Shown piece by piece: positions 1 through 10,915 of a stretch of 64,000 nt of DNA (positions are counted from its first letter, which is position 1; every line of letters begins with the position of its first letter). The stretch spans positions 186,001 through 250,000 of the forward strand of contig NZ_JAIEUL010000002.1 in NCBI RefSeq assembly GCF_019599185.1, written 5' to 3'. Position numbers and translations under genes: made by a program. The notes beneath the pieces are model-generated. The model made no database searches. It was not told the DNA's origin and saw only the letters and a program-made list of their open reading frames with translations. The stretch comes from Cryobacterium inferilacus (GTDB lineage Bacteria > Actinomycetota > Actinomycetes > Actinomycetales > Microbacteriaceae).

Positions 1-22
1 GCTCACCTGGGAGACCTGGCTG

Positions 23-1324
23 ATGCTCCCGGCGCCGACGGGCTGGCTCACCGGTCCCAGCCTGTTCGCCGACCGTCCGGGATTCCGGCCGTTGAGCCGG
101 AGAACCCTGCTCATCGACCTGGGCATCGCCGGCGGCTTCACGCTGTTCGGCTTTCTGAGCGACCCGTACGGCAGCGCCTGGTCACTCATCGTGCTGGCCG
201 TGTTCACCGCGGCGGTGTCCGTGCGCAGGCTCTGCCCTGCGCTGGCCCTCGCGCTGGCCTGGGTGGGCGCGTTGACGCAGATGCTGGCCGGGCAGCCGGT
301 GCTGGGCAGCAACTTCGCCGTGCTCGCCGTGCTGTACGCCACAGCGGCGTACGCCGACCGGTTCGTCCGGTGGGCCGGGCTGGTCTCCGTCGGGGTCGGG
401 GCGCTGTTCGCGGCGGCCTACCTCACCATCTTCCAGGGCGGTTACCGGTCGCTCGAGTTCGCTCTGGCCCAGGACATCGGCGGGCTGATCTGGTCGATGG
501 TGGCCACGTTCGTCGCCAGCCTCGCCGTCCTCGGTCTCTCCTGGACCCTGGGTCTGCTCATGCGCACCTGGCAAACCGCCAGGGCAGGGCGGGTCGGCGA
601 GCACCGCGCTATGGAGGAACAGCGCGTGGCGCAGCGCAGCGTCGTCGTGGAACAGGAACGCAACCGCATCGCCCGCGACATGCACGACGTCGTCGCGCAT
701 TCCCTGGCCGTCGTGATCGCGCAGGCTGACGGTGCCAGGTACGCGCGTGCCCAGGATCCCGACGCCGTCGATGCCGCACTGACCACCATCTCGACCACGG
801 CACGAGATGCCCTCGGTGACGTCCGTATCCTGCTCACCCGGTTGCGGCAGGACGACGCTGCCGGTCCGCAGCCGGTGCTCGCCGACCTCGACCGCCTGGT
901 TGCGCAGATGCGCAGCACCGGGCTCGACATCGAGTGGACCACGACGGGCACGCCCACCACTCTCGGCTCCGGCGCCCAGCTGGCCGTCTACCGCATCGTG
1001 CAGGAGGCCCTCACCAACGCCCTCCGGCACGGCGATGCCGGTCGGGCGGTATATTTGAGCCTCGCCTGGACGGACGGATGGGTTGCGGTGACGATAGACA
1101 ACGCCGTGCGCCCCACCCCGGCCGCCGACGGCACAGGGGAACTCGGCCACGGACTGCCCGGCATGCGCGAGCGGGCCCTTCTGGCCGGCGGCTCCCTGAC
1201 CGCTGAGCCCGTCGGTGGCCGGTTCATCGTGACCGCGCGCCTGCCGGCCATCACCACGAGTGCCCTGGTGCGGCCCATCCCCACCGCCCCCAGCCCCGCT
1301 GCAACCATCGGAGAACGACCATGA
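23..1324 (+). CDS. Membrane sensor histidine kinase, NarL/LiaS type (HisKA_3)
   Basis: Sensor kinase that should autophosphorylate on His and pass phosphate to the response regulator overlapping its end. Residues about 28-190 hold several hydrophobic stretches, so the sensing part is a bundle of membrane helices with little external domain. The dimerisation box reads RNRIARDMHDVVAHSL with the acceptor His at residue 221, the N-box is EALTNALRHG and the last ATP-lid box is GLPGMRERA, all intact. The stop overlaps the next start as ATGA. The frame stays open to the left edge of the window, so the true start could lie upstream of the ATG used here. The ATP-binding cassette pair that follows suggests a cell-envelope or antibiotic-stress response module; the stimulus is unknown. 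Confidence 0.9.
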   Translation: MLPAPTGWLTGPSLFADRPGFRPLSRRTLLIDLGIAGGFTLFGFLSDPYGSAWSLIVLAVFTAAVSVRRLCPALALALAWVGALTQMLAGQPVLGSNFAVLAVLYATAAYADRFVRWAGLVSVGVGALFAAAYLTIFQGGYRSLEFALAQDIGGLIWSMVATFVASLAVLGLSWTLGLLMRTWQTARAGRVGEHRAMEEQRVAQRSVVVEQERNRIARDMHDVVAHSLAVVIAQADGARYARAQDPDAVDAALTTISTTARDALGDVRILLTRLRQDDAAGPQPVLADLDRLVAQMRSTGLDIEWTTTGTPTTLGSGAQLAVYRIVQEALTNALRHGDAGRAVYLSLAWTDGWVAVTIDNAVRPTPAADGTGELGHGLPGMRERALLAGGSLTAEPVGGRFIVTARLPAITTSALVRPIPTAPSPAATIGERP

Positions 1325-2010
1325 CCGACGTCCACGCAGCGGATGCCCCGCGTATCCGGGTCGCCCTCGTTGATGATCAGGCCCTCTTCCGGGCCGGAAT
1401 CCGCATGCTGGTGTCCTCCCAGCTCGACCTGGAATTCGTCGGGGAGGCCGGCAACGGTGCTGCGGGTGTCTCCATGGCCGCGGCCGTGAGTCCCGACGTG
1501 ATCCTGATGGACATCCGGATGCCCGTGATGGACGGCATCGACGCCACCGCGGCCATCATCGCTGCCGCCGCCGCGGCGGGAACGACGCCGCCACGGATCA
1601 TCGTGCTCACCACCTTCGAACTCGACGAATCCGCCAGCCGGGCCATCCGCGGCGGGGCCAGTGGGTTCCTGCTCAAGGACGCCGATCCGGAGTTCCTGCT
1701 CGCCGCGATCCGCACCGTGCACTCCGGCAGCGCCGTCATCGCCGCCTCGGCCACCCGCGAGCTCTTCGCCCATTTCGACGCCCCGGCCCCCGAGCAGGAG
1801 GTGCCGGTGGCGTACACGACCCTGACCAGCAGGGAACGGGACATCTTCGCCCTCGCCGCCCTGGGCCTGAGCAACGCTGAGATCGCCACCGGCGAGTTCC
1901 TGAGTGAGGCCACCGTCAAGACTCATATCAGCCGGATCCTGGCCAAGCTCTCCCTGCGCGACCGGGTGCAGCTGGTGGTCTTCGCCTTCCAGCACCGCCT
2001 CACCCAGTAG
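1321..2010 (+). CDS. LuxR/NarL-family response regulator
   Basis: DNA-binding partner of the kinase just upstream (4-base ATGA overlap). The receiver domain covers residues 11-130 with the acidic pair VDDQ near residue 18 and the phospho-acceptor Asp64 in ILMDIRMP. The C-terminal LuxR helix-turn-helix begins at the motif LTSRERDIFALAALGLSN and continues through EATVKTHISRILAKL. Length 229 aa is normal. It probably controls the ABC ATPase/permease pair that follows about 110 bases downstream, as is usual for this gene order, but no operator could be recognised. Confidence 0.93.
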   Translation: MTDVHAADAPRIRVALVDDQALFRAGIRMLVSSQLDLEFVGEAGNGAAGVSMAAAVSPDVILMDIRMPVMDGIDATAAIIAAAAAAGTTPPRIIVLTTFELDESASRAIRGGASGFLLKDADPEFLLAAIRTVHSGSAVIAASATRELFAHFDAPAPEQEVPVAYTTLTSRERDIFALAALGLSNAEIATGEFLSEATVKTHISRILAKLSLRDRVQLVVFAFQHRLTQ

Positions 2011-2109
2011 CTGGCGCTACCCAGCGGATGACCCGACGCCGCCCGGAGTCATCCGCACGGCCCGGCGATGTACACCCGCGGCCCGACGCGGCGGACTGCG
2101 GCGGATTCG

Positions 2110-2115
2110 TACCGT
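2110..2115 (+). promoter_or_regulatory. -10 element of a leaderless promoter (TACCGT)
   Basis: TACCGT stands exactly six bases before the ATG at 2122, the geometry of leaderless actinobacterial promoters. It argues for the start at 2122 and against the in-frame ATG at 2068. No convincing -35 is seen. Confidence 0.5.
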
Positions 2116-2121
2116 GGAAAC

Positions 2122-2883
2122 ATGGAAAATTCACCGTCAGAACCCGGCCTCGCGGCCAGAGTCACCTCCCTGAGCAAGACCTACGGCTCCGCCACCACCT
2201 CGGTGACGGCACTGGACGACGTGTCGATCGGCATCCGTCGCGGCCAGTTCACGGCCATCATGGGCCCGAGCGGCTCGGGCAAGTCCACCCTGATGCACAT
2301 CATGGCGGGGCTGGACACCGCCACCGCCGGCCGGGCCTGGCTCGGCGACACCGAGATCAGCGCCCTGGACGACGCCGCACTCACGGTCCTCCGCCGGCGC
2401 CGGATCGGTTTCATCTTCCAGGCGTTCAACCTGGTGCCCACCCTCGACGTACGCGGCAACATCCTGTTGCCGTTCGCACTGGACGGCCGGAGACCCACCA
2501 GCTCCGAGAGCGCCTGGACCGAGCAGCTCATCGAGTCGCTCGGCCTTGCCGACCGGCTCACCCACCGGCCGCACGAGCTCTCCGGGGGCCAGCAGCAGCG
2601 GGTCGCTATCGCCAGGGCGCTGGCGACCCGGCCGGAGCTGGTCTTCGCCGACGAGCCCACCGGCAACCTCGACTCCCGCAGCGGCCGCGAGGTGCTGGCC
2701 CTGCTCCAGGCGGCGAGCACCGGTTACGGCCAGAGCATTGCCATGGTCACACACGACCCCATCGCGGCCAGCTACGCCGACCGCATCCTCTTCCTCGCCG
2801 ACGGCCGCCTCGTCGAAGACCGGGAACGGTCCTCGGCCGAGGAGATCTCCCGCATCATGCTGGGCATGGAGCAGCACGCATGA
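2122..2883 (+). CDS. ABC transporter ATPase, LolD/MacB (FtsE-like) type
   Basis: Energises the FtsX-like permease encoded next. Walker [11 protein letters not shown]-loop [11 protein letters not shown], signature [16 protein letters not shown], Walker [13 protein letters not shown] and the switch His in MVTHDP are all present. The [10 protein letters not shown] segment and the TGNLD Walker B are typical of the MacB/LolD/BceA group that works on lipids, peptides or antibiotics rather than nutrients. The start at 2122 (MENSPSEPG) is preferred because TACCGT lies six bases upstream; an ATG at 2068 would add 18 residues unlike the family. The stop overlaps the permease start as ATGA. Confidence 0.92.
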   Translation: MENSPSEPGLAARVTSLSKTYGSATTSVTALDDVSIGIRRGQFTAIMGPSGSGKSTLMHIMAGLDTATAGRAWLGDTEISALDDAALTVLRRRRIGFIFQAFNLVPTLDVRGNILLPFALDGRRPTSSESAWTEQLIESLGLADRLTHRPHELSGGQQQRVAIARALATRPELVFADEPTGNLDSRSGREVLALLQAASTGYGQSIAMVTHDPIAASYADRILFLADGRLVEDRERSSAEEISRIMLGMEQHA

Positions 2884-4256
2884 GCGGCCGCGGTGCAAGT
2901 CTGCTCGTCGCCGGTCTCGCCTCAGCCTTCGGCGTGGTGCTGTTGCAGGTGACCAGCGTGCTCGCCACGGTGATCAGCGGCGACGACGTCTCCAGCATCG
3001 GCGCGGTGAAGTCGGCGCTGTCCCTCGTCGCGGTGCTGTTCATCACCATCGCCGTGTACGTGAGCTCGATCGTGACCACGAACACCGTCGCCACGATCAT
3101 CGCCGGCCGCACCCACACCATCGCCCTGATGCGTCTGATCGGTTCAAGCGCCAGGGACCAGCGCCGCGCGGTGGCCAGGGAAGGCCTGCTCGTCGGTGTC
3201 GCCGGTGCCGTCCTCGGCGCCGTCGTGGGAACGGTGCTCCTCGGCGCCGGACTCTGGATCGCCGTGGCGGCGGGCGCCCTCCCCGACCTGCGCTACACCC
3301 TCATCGAACCGGTGCTGGCGCTGCCCGTCCTCGTTGTCGTGCTCTCCACCTGGTGCGCCGCCTGGGTCGGCTCCCGCCGGGTGCTCTCGGTCAGTCCGAT
3401 GCAGGCCGTCGGCGCCGCCCAGGAACGCTCCCTCGAGGAAGCCGTACGACGGCCGGCCCGCAACGTGATCGCCGTGCTCCTGATCGTGGCCGGGTTCGTC
3501 TTCCTGGCCGGGGGCGTCGTCGTCGGGCTGGTCAGCGAGTACGGGGTGCTCCTGGGCCTGGTCGGCGGGTTGCTCTCCTTCAGCGGGCTCGTGCTGGGAT
3601 CGCACCTGATCATGCCGCCCCTCCTGCGGCTGGTGGGCCGGGGGCTGGGCACGAACGCACCGTCCAGGCTCGCGGCCGCCAACGCGCAGCAGCACCCGGA
3701 GCGCAGCTCCAGGGCCACCATCGGCCTGGTCATCGGGGTCACCCTCATCACCATGTTCGCCGTCGCAGGGGCCACCTTCGAGAGGATGATGGAGTTGGCG
3801 ATGGAGGATCCGTCGGTGCGCGCCGCGATCGGGGAGATGGTCGGCGTCAGCCTGACGGTGATCTCGGTGCTGGTGGGCTTCAGCGCCCTCATCGCGGCCG
3901 TGGGCATGGTGAACAACTTGGCCCTGAGCGTGCTCCAACGGTCCAGGGAGATCGGTTTGCTGCGGGCGCTCGGCTTCACCGGCGGGCAGGTGCGCAGGAT
4001 GATCCTGGCCGAGAGCCTGCAGATGACCGTCGCCGCCGTCGCCCTGGGTCTGGCCCTCGGTGTGGGCTACGGCTGGGCAGCCGCGCAGTCCCTGTTCGGC
4101 GCTGTGGCCAACGTCGGGCTGGTGCTGCCGGCGGTGCCGTGGTTGCTCGTCGTGCTCTGCCTGGCCGGAACCGCCGTCCTGGCCGTCGGTGCCACGATCG
4201 TGCCCGCCCGGCGTGCGGTGTCGGTGGCCCCGGTGACCGCCCTGGCCGCCGGCTGA
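2880..4256 (+). CDS. FtsX-like ABC permease (two FtsX domains)
   Basis: Membrane partner of the ATPase it overlaps. The 458-aa product shows two repeats of an FtsX-type four-helix unit: the first around residues 35-170 with the coupling segment HTIALMRLIGSSARDQRR, the second around 315-455 with REIGLLRALGFTGGQVRRM. These RAIG/LRxxG segments are the cytoplasmic contacts to the ATPase in this family. There is only a short external loop between the units, unlike MacB with its large periplasmic domain, so it resembles actinobacterial antimicrobial-resistance or lipid exporters. Substrate unknown. Confidence 0.88.
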   Translation: MSGRGASLLVAGLASAFGVVLLQVTSVLATVISGDDVSSIGAVKSALSLVAVLFITIAVYVSSIVTTNTVATIIAGRTHTIALMRLIGSSARDQRRAVAREGLLVGVAGAVLGAVVGTVLLGAGLWIAVAAGALPDLRYTLIEPVLALPVLVVVLSTWCAAWVGSRRVLSVSPMQAVGAAQERSLEEAVRRPARNVIAVLLIVAGFVFLAGGVVVGLVSEYGVLLGLVGGLLSFSGLVLGSHLIMPPLLRLVGRGLGTNAPSRLAAANAQQHPERSSRATIGLVIGVTLITMFAVAGATFERMMELAMEDPSVRAAIGEMVGVSLTVISVLVGFSALIAAVGMVNNLALSVLQRSREIGLLRALGFTGGQVRRMILAESLQMTVAAVALGLALGVGYGWAAAQSLFGAVANVGLVLPAVPWLLVVLCLAGTAVLAVGATIVPARRAVSVAPVTALAAG

Positions 4257-4289
4257 GCAGATGCTGAGGAACTCTTCGCCAATCGGTGT

Positions 4290-6179
<1,890 letters not shown>

Positions 6180-6249
6180 GCGGGGCGCCGCACGCGGTCA
6201 ACCGCGCGCAGCCGATCGCGCCCAGGCAGCAGCCACATAGGCAGCACAG

Positions 6250-6281
6250 AACGTCCCCGGCGCTGCCCCGCCGGGGACGTT
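6250..6281. terminator. Terminator hairpin between leuA and the convergent gene
   Basis: A perfect 13-bp inverted repeat (6250-6262 with 6269-6281) around a six-base loop, GC-rich and bordered by AA/TT. The T-tract is weak, but the position between two convergent genes fits a bidirectional terminator. Confidence 0.75.
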
Positions 6282-6318
6282 GTCTGTTGAGGCTGCTGTG
6301 CCGGGATGATGCGCCGGT

Positions 6319-7026
6319 CTACACCCGCAGGGCCTTCCGCTCCGCCTCAGGGGTGAGCGGTGTCGGCATGGTCATGGGTTCGCCCTCCGGCTTGCCCAGC
6401 ACCCGCGTGCAGTCATCGATCGCGGCGGCCAGCAGGCCGTAGAGGCGCTGGTCGGTGTCGGGGCTGCACGACTCGGCGATACCCTGCACCGAAATGCGGA
6501 TGATCGACTCTGCGGTGCGGTCGGTGAACCTGCTCCTGGACCAGGAACCCACCGAGCCCATGAATTCCCTGGCCCATCGTTCGGTCTGGGGAGCCCGTGC
6601 GAACGCATCGCGCACCTGGTCGGACACGTCGATGGCCGCGCCGCTCTGTGCCCGAGCGAGGTGCCGCTGACAGTTGAGGATGCCAACGGCCAACGCGCGT
6701 TGATGATCGGCGCTGACCACGGGAAGACCGACCGTCGCTGCCCGGAGGGCCACGACGAGGCGCACCCGCTGGTCATCCCCGCGGAGGCCGATGACCGACG
6801 GGATCAGGGTCATCAGGCGTGACCTGGCGTCGTCTGACGTGCAGTCGTTCACCATCCTGGCCAGCGATGCCAGTACGGGGTGGGTACACGCGGGGTGGTC
6901 GCTCCAGGCTTCGCCGGACAGGTGCGAGGCGAATTCCATGAAGCAGGCGCCACTGCGCGGGCTCTTGTGTTTGCCCCTGGCCAGTACGGGCAACAGGTCG
7001 GGCGCAGTGCCCTCTGATCGTTTCAT
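6319..7026 (-). CDS. Conserved-looking hypothetical protein, 235 aa
   Basis: I do not recognise this family. The product is soluble and mostly helical in appearance, begins MKRSEGTAPDLLPVLARG and has a short basic segment GKHKSPRSGACFMEF near residues 19-33 that looks like a conserved entry motif, followed by two Cys-His pairs (DHPACTHPVL, VNDCTSD). The ATG at 7026 is chosen because GGGAGGT stands five bases before it; an upstream in-frame ATG at 7059 lacks a site. It is transcribed alone, convergent with leuA and divergent from recO, so context gives no function. A possible role in cell-cycle or nucleic-acid handling cannot be supported from the sequence. Confidence 0.75.
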   Translation of the reverse strand: MKRSEGTAPDLLPVLARGKHKSPRSGACFMEFASHLSGEAWSDHPACTHPVLASLARMVNDCTSDDARSRLMTLIPSVIGLRGDDQRVRLVVALRAATVGLPVVSADHQRALAVGILNCQRHLARAQSGAAIDVSDQVRDAFARAPQTERWAREFMGSVGSWSRSRFTDRTAESIIRISVQGIAESCSPDTDQRLYGLLAAAIDDCTRVLGKPEGEPMTMPTPLTPEAERKALRV

Positions 7027-7204
7027 GGAGTACCTCCCTGCGACGTGGTTGTACCCCAATACTGAACCCAGATTCGGGTAAAGGCGAGGCCAAAGTGACC
7101 CGGTGTGAAAAATCCTCAGGAATGACCAAGCCCGGCGGTCCGGCCGTCATCCGACGCGACGATCCGGCGCGGGCGCAGGGAACCGGCGTGAGGAGGTGGG
7201 AGAA

Positions 7205-7933
7205 TTGACCGTGCCCGTTTATCGTGATGAAGCCGTCGTGCTGCGCACCCACAAGTTGGGTGAGGCAGACCGCATCATCACGCTGCTCACCCGCCAGCAC
7301 GGCAAGGTGCGCGCCGTGGCCAAGGGGGTGCGTCGCACGGCGTCCAAGTTCGGTGCCCGACTCGAACCGTTCATGGTCGTGGACGTGCAGCTGTACATCG
7401 GCCGCAGCCTCGACATCGTCAACCAGGCGGAGTCCATCGCGTCATACGGCGCGCAGATCACCGCGGACTATCCCAGCTACACGGCGGCGAGCGCCATGGT
7501 GGAAACCGCAGACAAGCTCACCGAGTCTGAAGGGTCCCTGCAGCAGTACCTGCTCCTGGTCGGTGCGCTCCGATCGCTCTCCCGCCGGGAGCACGGTTCC
7601 GGCGCCACCCTGGACTCCTACCTGTTGCGCGCACTCTCGATGGCCGGTTGGGCGCCGAGCTTCCACGACTGCGCACGCTGCGGCGCGCCAGGCCCGCACT
7701 CCGCGTTCGTGCCTCAGGTCGGCGGCATCGTCTGCGACAACTGCGCGGCACCGGGGTCTCCCCGCCTCGACCCGGCCACCATCGGCCTGCTGAGCGCCCT
7801 GCTCACCGGCGACTGGGCGCACACCGCCCAGGCGCCAGAGACCACCCAAGCCCAGGCCACCGGGGTTGTCGCCGCGTACACGCAGTGGCACCTCGGTCGC
7901 GGCCTTCGATCACTGGAGCACGTTCGCTCATGA
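7205..7933 (+). CDS. recO: DNA repair protein RecO
   Basis: Recombination mediator that helps load RecA onto SSB-coated DNA in the RecFOR pathway. The N-terminal OB fold begins [27 protein letters not shown] (motif split over residues 3 onward), followed by [14 protein letters not shown] CxxC...CxxC zinc motif (CARCGAPG and CDNCAA) sits about 50 residues before the end, as in zinc-bearing RecO. TTG at 7205 has AGGAGG eight bases upstream; GTG at 7211 or 7196 are alternatives, the latter overlapping the ribosome-binding site. The stop overlaps uppS as ATGA, a common recO-uppS pair in actinobacteria. Confidence 0.92.
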   Translation: MTVPVYRDEAVVLRTHKLGEADRIITLLTRQHGKVRAVAKGVRRTASKFGARLEPFMVVDVQLYIGRSLDIVNQAESIASYGAQITADYPSYTAASAMVETADKLTESEGSLQQYLLLVGALRSLSRREHGSGATLDSYLLRALSMAGWAPSFHDCARCGAPGPHSAFVPQVGGIVCDNCAAPGSPRLDPATIGLLSALLTGDWAHTAQAPETTQAQATGVVAAYTQWHLGRGLRSLEHVRS

Positions 7934-8748
7934 CGCCGAACCCTTTCCGTTCCACCCCGTATACTCACAAGGATGCCGTGGCGTTCAAGCCCGTCGATTG
8001 GACCGGCCTGTACCCTCCCACCCTGCCGGCCAAGGTGGTTCCGGAGCACGTCGCCGTGGTGATGGACGGCAACGGCCGGTGGGCCAACGCCCGCGGGCTC
8101 TCCAGGGTCGAGGGCCACAAGGCGGGCGAGGCCTCGCTGCTCGACGTCGTCGCCGGCGCCATCCAGATCGGCGTCAAGCACCTCAGCGTGTACGCGTTCT
8201 CCACCGAGAACTGGAAACGTTCCCCCGATGAGGTGCGCTTCCTGATGGGCTTCAACCGGGACGTGCTGCACCGCCGCCGCGACCAGCTCAATGACTGGGG
8301 GGTCAGGGTGCGCTGGGCGGGGCGGAAGCCCAAGCTGTGGGCATCCGTCATCAATGAACTGCAGTTCGCCGAAAAACTCACCGCGGGCAACGACGTGCTG
8401 ACCCTGACCATGTGCGTCAACTACGGTGGCCGCACCGAGATCGCGGATGCCGTGCGTGCGCTGGCCGACGATGTCGCCGCCGGCCGGTTGAAACCGTCCG
8501 GTATCACCGAGAAGTCCATCCAGCGAAAGCTCTACACCGCCGACCTGCCCGACGTGGACCTGTTCGTGCGCAGTTCGGGGGAGCAGCGCACCAGCAACTT
8601 CATGCTGTGGCAGAGCGCATACGCGGAGATGGTGTTCCTCGACACCCTGTGGCCGGACTTCTCCCGCGTCGACCTCTGGCACGCGATCGAGCTCTACGCC
8701 GCCCGCAACCGCCGCTACGGTGGCGCCGTCGACACGCCGACGGCCTGA
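7930..8748 (+). CDS. uppS: Isoprenyl (undecaprenyl) diphosphate synthase
   Basis: cis-Prenyltransferase that lengthens a short allylic diphosphate with isopentenyl units to make the lipid carrier for cell-wall synthesis. The catalytic Asp46 lies in [10 protein letters not shown], followed by GHKAG, the Asn/Phe region [10 protein letters not shown] and the C-terminal signatures [18 protein letters not shown] and WPDFS. At 272 aa it is full length. The actinobacterial genome could hold a second short-chain homologue, so final chain length is not certain. The start overlaps the recO stop by four bases, implying translational coupling. Confidence 0.95.
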   Translation: MTPNPFRSTPYTHKDAVAFKPVDWTGLYPPTLPAKVVPEHVAVVMDGNGRWANARGLSRVEGHKAGEASLLDVVAGAIQIGVKHLSVYAFSTENWKRSPDEVRFLMGFNRDVLHRRRDQLNDWGVRVRWAGRKPKLWASVINELQFAEKLTAGNDVLTLTMCVNYGGRTEIADAVRALADDVAAGRLKPSGITEKSIQRKLYTADLPDVDLFVRSSGEQRTSNFMLWQSAYAEMVFLDTLWPDFSRVDLWHAIELYAARNRRYGGAVDTPTA

Positions 8749-8811
8749 ACCGAATCGTCTCGTGAACGCACGCCGGGAATAACTGGAGGGGTCGCTCGGG
8801 TTGGGCCTCAC

Positions 8812-9492
8812 GTGAGCGAATCAATCAAAGTAGACATCTGGTCCGACGTGCAGTGCCCCTGGTGCTACATCGGAAAGCGAAAGTTCGAGGCGGGCGTTGC
8901 CGCCTTCGGCGACGACGTCGACGTGGAGTACCACTCCTTCGAACTAGCCCCTGACACGCCCGTCGACTTCGCGGGCAGCCCGGTCGAGTACCTCAGCGAG
9001 CGCAAGGGCATCCCGGTGCCGCAGGTGCTGGAGATGCTCGAACGCGTCACCGGCATCGCCGAGAGCGTCGGCCTGCACTACGACTACGACTCGGTGCACC
9101 AGACCAACACCATCAAGGCACACGAGCTGCTGCACTACGCCAAGGCGCACGGCCGGCAATTGGAGATGAAGGAGAGCCTGCTCAAGGCCTACTTCGTCGA
9201 CGGCGGCCACGTCGGCCGCATCGAGGACCTCGCCGACCTCGCGGCGACTGTCGGCCTGGACCGCACCGATGTGGTGCGCTCCCTCAGCGCGAACGAGTAC
9301 CTCCCCGCCGTCAAGGCGGATGTCGCCCAGGCCGCCGAGTACGGCATCCAGGGGGTGCCATTCTTCGTGATCGACGGAAAGTACGGCATCTCCGGCGCGC
9401 AGGACCCAGAGACCTTCGCGCAGGCACTGCGCCAGGTGCAGAGCGAACGAAGCCCGGCCGATGCCGGCGCGACCGAGGAGGTCCCCGCGTGA
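8812..9492 (+). CDS. DsbA-family oxidoreductase, FrnE/polyketide-isomerase-like
   Basis: Thioredoxin-fold protein with an inserted helical domain. The redox motif is CPWC at residues 15-18 in IWSDVQCPWCYIGKR, and the cis-Pro segment is GVPFFVIDGKYGISGAQ near residue 180, both characteristic of the FrnE/2-hydroxychromene isomerase-like branch of DsbA. There is no signal peptide, so it acts in the cytosol, probably on thiols or disulfides under oxidative stress. GTG at 8812 is the only reasonable start; its ribosome-binding site is unclear. It is coupled by a 4-base GTGA overlap to the small Cys-tailed protein that follows. Confidence 0.9.
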   Translation: MSESIKVDIWSDVQCPWCYIGKRKFEAGVAAFGDDVDVEYHSFELAPDTPVDFAGSPVEYLSERKGIPVPQVLEMLERVTGIAESVGLHYDYDSVHQTNTIKAHELLHYAKAHGRQLEMKESLLKAYFVDGGHVGRIEDLADLAATVGLDRTDVVRSLSANEYLPAVKADVAQAAEYGIQGVPFFVIDGKYGISGAQDPETFAQALRQVQSERSPADAGATEEVPA

Positions 9493-9629
9493 GCGACGTA
9501 ACCACCGGCACCGCAGCCACCGTCGCCACCGACGAGGCTGCCCCGGCCCGCCCGCTCATCCAGCTGCTCAACCAGGACGCTGACGTGGACGCCGGCGGCT
9601 GCTGCGGCGGCGGCGCCTGCGGCATCTGA
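9489..9629 (+). CDS. 46-aa microprotein with C-terminal Cys-Gly motif
   Basis: A small frame opening with a GTG that overlaps the stop of the DsbA-like gene (GTGA). The N-terminal 30 residues are low-complexity and Ala/Thr-rich; then comes PLIQLLNQDADVDAGG and the tail CCGGGACGI, giving three Cys in the last nine residues. I do not know a named family. The tight overlap with a thiol oxidoreductase and the paired Cys suggest a metal- or thiol-reactive tail, perhaps a substrate or partner of the DsbA-like protein. This is inference; expression has not been shown. Confidence 0.6.
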   Translation: MSDVTTGTAATVATDEAAPARPLIQLLNQDADVDAGGCCGGGACGI

Positions 9630-9751
9630 GGTCCCTGGCGCGCCCCACCCCCGCATCCGCCCGTCCCGCACAGGCACGCCCGGCCGCCGGTTTTCCACCG
9701 CCGGCCGGGCGTGGCAGCCGGGCACGGTAAGGTCTGGGAGAATTGGACGAG

Positions 9752-10915
9752 ATGAACACTCCTACTTCCACGATCAGCCCGGTGTCCCCCCTTCGGATCG
9801 GCGACATCGAACTCGACGTGCCCGTCGTGCTGGCCCCCATGGCCGGCATCACCAACACCGCCTTCCGCAGGCTCTGCCGCGAATACGGTGCCGGGCTCTA
9901 CGTCAGCGAGATGATCACCTCCAGGGCCCTGGTCGAGCGCACGACGGAGTCGATGCGTCTGATCACGCACCACGAGAGTGAGAAGACCCGCTCCATCCAG
10001 CTCTACGGCGTCGATCCGAAGACCGTCGCCGAGGCCGTGACGATGCTCGTCGCCGAGGACCGCGCCGACCACATCGACCTCAACTTCGGCTGCCCGGTGC
10101 CCAAGGTCACCCGCAAGGGCGGGGGAGCGGCGCTGCCGTGGAAGATCACCCTGTTCCGTGAGATCGTCGAGGCGGCGGTCAGCGCGGCCGGTGCCGTTCC
10201 CCTGACCGTCAAGATGCGCAAGGGCATCGACGCCGACCACCTCACCTACCTCGAGGCCGGCCGGGTCGCCGAGGGCGCCGGTGTCGCGGCGATCGCCCTC
10301 CACGCCCGCACCGCCGCCGACTACTACTCGGGCACCGCGGACTGGTCGGCCATCGCGACCCTCAAGAACACCATCACCAGCGTGCCGGTGCTCGGCAACG
10401 GTGACATCTGGAGTGCGGCCGACGCGCTGCGCATGGTCGCGGAGACCGGTTGCGACGGCGTGGTCGTCGGCCGCGGTTGCCTGGGCCGGCCCTGGCTGTT
10501 CGGCGACCTCGCGGCGGCCTTCCGGGGCGAGGTGGTCAAGGCCGAGCCGAGCCTGGGCCAGGTTGCGGATGCGTTCCGTCGGCACGCCGAACTCCTCACC
10601 GAGTTCTTCGACAGCGAAGACCGGGCCTGCCGCGATGTGCGCAAACACGTGGCCTGGTACTTCAAGGGCTACCCCGTCGGCGGCGACCTGCGCGCCAGCC
10701 TCGCCTCGGTCGAGTCGCTCGCACAGCTCGACGACCTCTTGGCCACCCTCGACCCCGACCAGCCGTACCCCGGCATCGGTGCGGAGGGCCAGCGGGGCAG
10801 GGCCGGCAGCCCCAAGAAGACGTCGCTGCCGGAGCGCTGGCTCGATTCACGAGACATCGTCGGGGCAGAGCGCAGCAATCTCACCGAGGGAGAAGGGGAC
10901 ACCAGCGGTGGTTAA
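9752..10915 (+). CDS. dusB: tRNA-dihydrouridine synthase
   Basis: FMN enzyme that reduces uridines in the tRNA D-loop. The TIM barrel starts with VVLAPMAGITNTAFR, the catalytic Cys is residue 114 in LNFGCPVPKVTRKGGGAAL, and the FMN-phosphate segments are LHART and NGDIW / VVGRGCLGRPW. The C-terminal part is the usual helical recognition domain. ATG at 9752 is preferred; a TTG at 9743 would sit on the ribosome-binding region. The stop overlaps the start of dgt by several bases, the dusB-dgt-dnaG order common in actinobacteria. Confidence 0.94.
   Translation: MNTPTSTISPVSPLRIGDIELDVPVVLAPMAGITNTAFRRLCREYGAGLYVSEMITSRALVERTTESMRLITHHESEKTRSIQLYGVDPKTVAEAVTMLVAEDRADHIDLNFGCPVPKVTRKGGGAALPWKITLFREIVEAAVSAAGAVPLTVKMRKGIDADHLTYLEAGRVAEGAGVAAIALHARTAADYYSGTADWSAIATLKNTITSVPVLGNGDIWSAADALRMVAETGCDGVVVGRGCLGRPWLFGDLAAAFRGEVVKAEPSLGQVADAFRRHAELLTEFFDSEDRACRDVRKHVAWYFKGYPVGGDLRASLASVESLAQLDDLLATLDPDQPYPGIGAEGQRGRAGSPKKTSLPERWLDSRDIVGAERSNLTEGEGDTSGG

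Noticed and set aside
2068..2121. Upstream ATG extending the ABC ATPase by 18 residues
   Set aside because: The extension is unlike the family and the leaderless -10 element points to ATG 2122.
7064..7085. Palindrome ACCC-N6-GGGT between the unknown gene and recO, considered as an operator
   Set aside because: Too short and with frequent chance matches in GC-rich DNA; no regulator nearby to support it.
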